Shown: piece by piece, positions 60,858 through 64,000 of the stretch
Layout: the number at the start of each line of letters is the position of its first letter
Numbering within the stretch: position 1 is the stretch's first letter
Assembly: GCA_034336665.1 (NCBI GenBank)
Contig: CM067592.1
Location: forward strand, 55,542,473 to 55,606,472
Direction of reading: 5' to 3'
Length of the DNA stretch: 64,000 nucleotides
Source of the DNA: Luscinia megarhynchos
Lineage: Eukaryota; Chordata; Aves; Passeriformes; Turdidae
Position numbers and translations under genes: made by a program
Notes under the pieces: model-generated
Seen by the model: the letters and a program-made list of their open reading frames with translations, nothing else
Database searches by the model: none
What the model was told of the DNA's origin: nothing

Positions 60858-62025
60858 GAGGCCCATCTGTTATTCAGTCCAGAGGCAGTGGGAGGGGATG
60901 GGGTTTTTTTCTCTTTCACTTTGTTTTGAGGTGAAGCTGTACAGTCTGTTTTCCTCTTTCACTTTTTGAAATTTTTTTATATTTGTTTGCTGATAAAATC
61001 CACTTTTGGAATAGTTATATTTTGGTTTTGGTGGAAGTTCAGGCATAAAATTTTTCACAAAATGTAAGGCTGTCTTTGATTTTTTTAAAGAGTCCTGTTT
61101 CTCTTTCACATATAAAGCTAAAGAGAATGGAGGAGGAAAATTAAATTAGAAGTGACCTAAGCTGGACAAGAAAGATACTCATTCATTCATGTTTTAAATA
61201 ATGGTTTTCTTAGTGTGTTGTATGTTCTGCCCAGATACTTAATATGACAGTACGACTTGAAGATGCAGTAACAGGTTAATTGAATAAATTTATTTTAATT
61301 TGATTTTTTTTTAATTAGTAGAGGATTTATGTTTTTATTTGTGCTATCCAACCCTAGGGACTCTCATTTCCTGAACTTTTATAATAAATGGTATATGACA
61401 TAAAAACATAGACAATTTTGGAGATGTTCTCTGTAAATTACATATGTTTCTAGGAGTCTGGAGAAAATAACTTACTACTCATCATATAATAAAACAAGCA
61501 CGTGTTTGTGTATTTTGATATTTTCAAAATAAAACAGACTTCTAAAATTTGTGAAATTTCACTCTCACTGCATTAGTTTCCTGTGTCAGAAAGCCACTTT
61601 GTTATGAGCTCTTAACACAGTTACAGTGTTTCTGGCAAAAAAGAACTACTAATAAGCAAATAGTACTTTGCAAAGAACAGGGAAAATATAAATATGTTTG
61701 CAAAAAGGACAGTAGTTATTTTACCTGCCTGGCTATCAAATACTCCTTTCTTTAACTTTCTCCAGTGGTAGCTGTGTGAGCTCAGGTAGGATAAAAGAAT
61801 TGCCTGCCAAAATTATGTGAATGGGAGACTACAGAAATTATTTCAGCAAACAAGTACACACATCCCAAATTCAGAGTTGCTTCTTCCTTCTTTGTGAGGG
61901 CTCTCATGGAATGGAAAAACCCTGTTTGGCACTTGTAAGCAAGCTCTCTCTGTGACTGTTTGGTGTATTCTGGGTACCATAACTGAACTTGTCCATGTAC
62001 TTTACCCTAATCTCAGTTGAATTAC
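60858..62025. other. AT-rich noncoding DNA, no gene seen
   Basis: T-rich patches and ordinary AT-rich DNA fill this stretch. The CR1 may extend a few tens of bases past 60857, but it is not recognisable beyond about 60900. Confidence 0.55.
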
Positions 62026-62600
62026 TGGTGGGGTTTAACCCCAGCTGACACCAGGTCCCAGGCAGTCTCTCGTTCAGTCCCTCACCAGTAGGATTGGGAA
62101 GAGCATCTGAAAAGGAAAAATCAGAAAACTCATAGATTGAGATAAAGACAGTTAAAACAAAGGCCACAAACACAAGAAAAAAAAAAAGTAAAACAAGGAA
62201 TCAATTCACTGCTTCCTGTAGCAGGCAGATGTTCACCCATCTCCAGGAGAGCAGGACCCCATCAGACATTACAGTGACTTGAGAAAACAAACATCTTCCA
62301 CTTCCTCCTTCTTCCCTTGAATTTCAGCACTGACCATGATGTCAGATGGTCTGGAATATCCCTTTGGTCAGTCTGGGTCAGCTGTCCTGGCTGTGTCTTC
62401 TCCCAGCCTCCCAAGCACAGCCAGCCCTCTCACCAGTGTGGCACATGGGCAGCAGAAAGGGCCTTGGCTCTGTGCAAGCCCTGCTCAGCAACTACAAAAA
62501 CATCTCTGTGTTATCAACCCGTCTCCAGCACAAATCCAAAACACAGCCCCATATCAACCACTGTGAGACAAAGCAACTCTACCCCAGCCAAATCAGCCCA
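62026..62600 (-). mobile_element. ERVL-type solo LTR, minus strand
   Basis: The block begins TGGTGGGGTTTAACCCCAGC and ends CCAAATCAGCCCA. Read on the minus strand it carries the phrases of songbird ERVL-type LTRs: GATTTGGCTGGGGTAGAGTT at the start, GTGTTTTGGATTTGTGCTGG, then GACCAAAGGGATATTCCAGA and a TGACATCATGG word. It finishes with CTGGGGTTAAACCCCACC. At 575 bp it has normal LTR size, and no internal viral genes adjoin it, so it is a solo LTR. The 5-bp flanks do not match clearly, so a target-site duplication is not confirmed. Confidence 0.85.
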
Positions 62601-64000
62601 ACTGAACAATTTTCAAAACAACTAGACAAGAAGAAATATAACTGATTTGCAAACTCAGTCTTTTGGAGATAATAACAAATACCTAATTCCTAATGTTCTT
62701 CATCCACTCGAAAGGTATCTTGACATTATCTGAAAGATATGAGGCTTAGTAGCATCACAAGAAATCATTATCAGCATTAACAAACAAAGAAGATTCACTC
62801 ATGTTTTGCAAAATGCTTTCAAGTTGGAGGGAACAACAGAATCCATCATTCTAAAATATGGTCATACCACTAAAGAGGTGCTTACTGATACTGGAGACAA
62901 ATTTCTGCAACTTCTTTTTTTTTCTTTTTTAAATTTTTTTTCTTTTACACAGATGTAAGAATATGGAAAGGAGTTTTGCAGTGTTGAAGTTTTTCATGAA
63001 AACTGAGCATAGAGAAAAATCTCTGTGTTATGTTCAGTGCGTGAGAGATGAGTGAAGTGTGGCACAGTCTTAAAAACTGCTGCCTGTATTTGAACATCTT
63101 CTTGTTAAATTGAGAAGATGTAGAGTAACTGATTTAGAAAGGACTGCACTGTAATTGAAGTTTCTTTCTGATTGTTTGATATGGGCTTATTATTTGTTTT
63201 TTGGTGATTTGAAACAACATTTTCACAGAGTAAACTATTACAGAACCCTAAGTGAACTTTTTATAGAAACAAACAAATCAGCAAAGGATTTGACATTTGC
63301 AAATTTAGATGTTTCAGTCAAGTTTCCTGGTCAAACATGAAGTATTTATGTCTATCTTTTGGATGTAAACTTACATTTCCCCAAATTTCTGCAAGGCCTC
63401 ATGGGATTTGTAGTCTAGACTAGGAAGCCAGCTCTTAAAAAGAGTGATGACATAACCACATGTGTTAAACTACTGGAACACTGCAGGAGTGTTCAGTAGT
63501 ATTGATATTCAATTAATTTACTGTGAAATAAAATAATTAATTCAGTGTGTCTACACTTTTCCTGAAGTTCCAGTGAAGGGTATCACATCGCCAAGTAATG
63601 TACTGCACAAAAAAAATACCTTATTCTGTGTCCTCTCACTGCTTTGTAATATTTTAATGATTTCAACACTTCAGTGCAAATAGATATAAAACTGAAACTT
63701 TGAATGTAGCGTGGCATAGAAATTCCAGAAAGTAATTTCTGTCATATTTATGTCACAAACATTACTAGAAAATTACTCTGTAGATTTCTTTGTCAGGAGA
63801 CAGATAAGTTTGATCAACGTAGAAATCATAACGAACAGTGTTTTTGCGCTGAATTGCCTCCTGCAAAATTAAACATAAGGGGCAGAGGCATGCCCGTGAG
63901 ACTCCATGGAGCCATGTGGCTGTCACTGGGACAGCACTGACTTCAGACAGCACCAGCCACTCCATGCTGTCCTTTAGAGTACTTCTCTCTGCAACGAGCT
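62601..64000. other. AT-rich noncoding DNA with one candidate coding exon
   Basis: T-rich runs lie at 62911-62945. The only coding-like element is the minus-strand exon candidate at 63777-63860. The last 120 bases are richer in G+C. Confidence 0.5.
63777..63860 (-). CDS. Candidate internal coding exon, unidentified gene
   Basis: On the minus strand a good acceptor (TTTAATTTTGCAG) is followed by GAGGCAATTCAGCGC and an open stretch of 28 codons. It includes the peptide RKNTVRYDFYVDQTYLSPDK and ends EIYR. A weak donor, AGA/GTAATT, follows; if unused, the frame stops at 63765-63767 three codons later, which would make this a terminal exon. Length 84 is a multiple of three, so both borders would be phase 0. 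The peptide is polar, balanced and uses CGC and CGT codons, unlike the AT-rich neighbours. I do not recognise the protein, and no matching neighbour exon is seen within the window. A chance open stretch remains possible. Confidence 0.3.

Noticed and set aside
62024..62605. ACTGG/ACTGA as the target-site duplication of the minus-strand LTR
   Set aside because: It matches only four of five bases and needs a border three bases inside the expected TG end, so it is not reliable.

Overview
The window looks like nuclear DNA from a bird, probably a songbird. It is AT-rich. Its recognisable repeats are avian CR1 LINE fragments ending in short ATTCT-like 3' tails, and LTRs resembling the ERVL-type LTRs known from passerine genomes. 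There is no operon structure, ribosome binding site or dense coding. No complete protein-coding gene is recognisable, and no tRNA or rRNA gene was found. The window is most likely intronic or a gene desert.

Layout: 1-3060 is ordinary AT-rich DNA. 3061-5025 is a striking T-depleted block: a GGGAA/GGAAG array of about 1 kb, then about 1 kb of non-repetitive DNA still almost lacking T and rich in CpG. 6001-9150 is a (GAATA)20 array joined to a long, decayed minus-strand CR1. 12166-12715 is a GGAAT array, a GAAAA-rich tract and a short CR1 end. Plus-strand CR1 pieces lie at 18681-19497 and 23133-23645, and a minus-strand CR1 piece at 34374-34840. A well-delimited solo LTR with a CpG-island-like 5' half and a perfect 5-bp target duplication occupies 41860-43065. 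A second, probable minus-strand LTR follows at 43740-44777. 45683-46935 is a CR1 abutting an LTR fragment. 58581-60857 holds a CR1 fragment and another CR1 split by an 821-bp insert of unknown origin. 62026-62600 is a minus-strand ERVL-type LTR.

The rest is AT-rich DNA without identifiable genes. A few short GC-raised, splice-site-bounded open stretches (26805-27038, 34997-35076, 35387-35621, 37905-37951, 63777-63860) are the only candidates for real exons. None could be assigned to a known protein, and the minus-strand ones do not join in phase as consecutive coding exons. The best is 63777-63860 on the minus strand. Most long open reading frames here are by-products of purine/pyrimidine repeats.

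I did not find a convincing new biological system. The most unusual item is the T-depleted, CpG-rich block at 3.1-5.0 kb, followed by the CpG-rich solo LTR and the 821-bp insert inside a CR1. Family names for repeats come from recalled avian consensus features and were not checked against a database.
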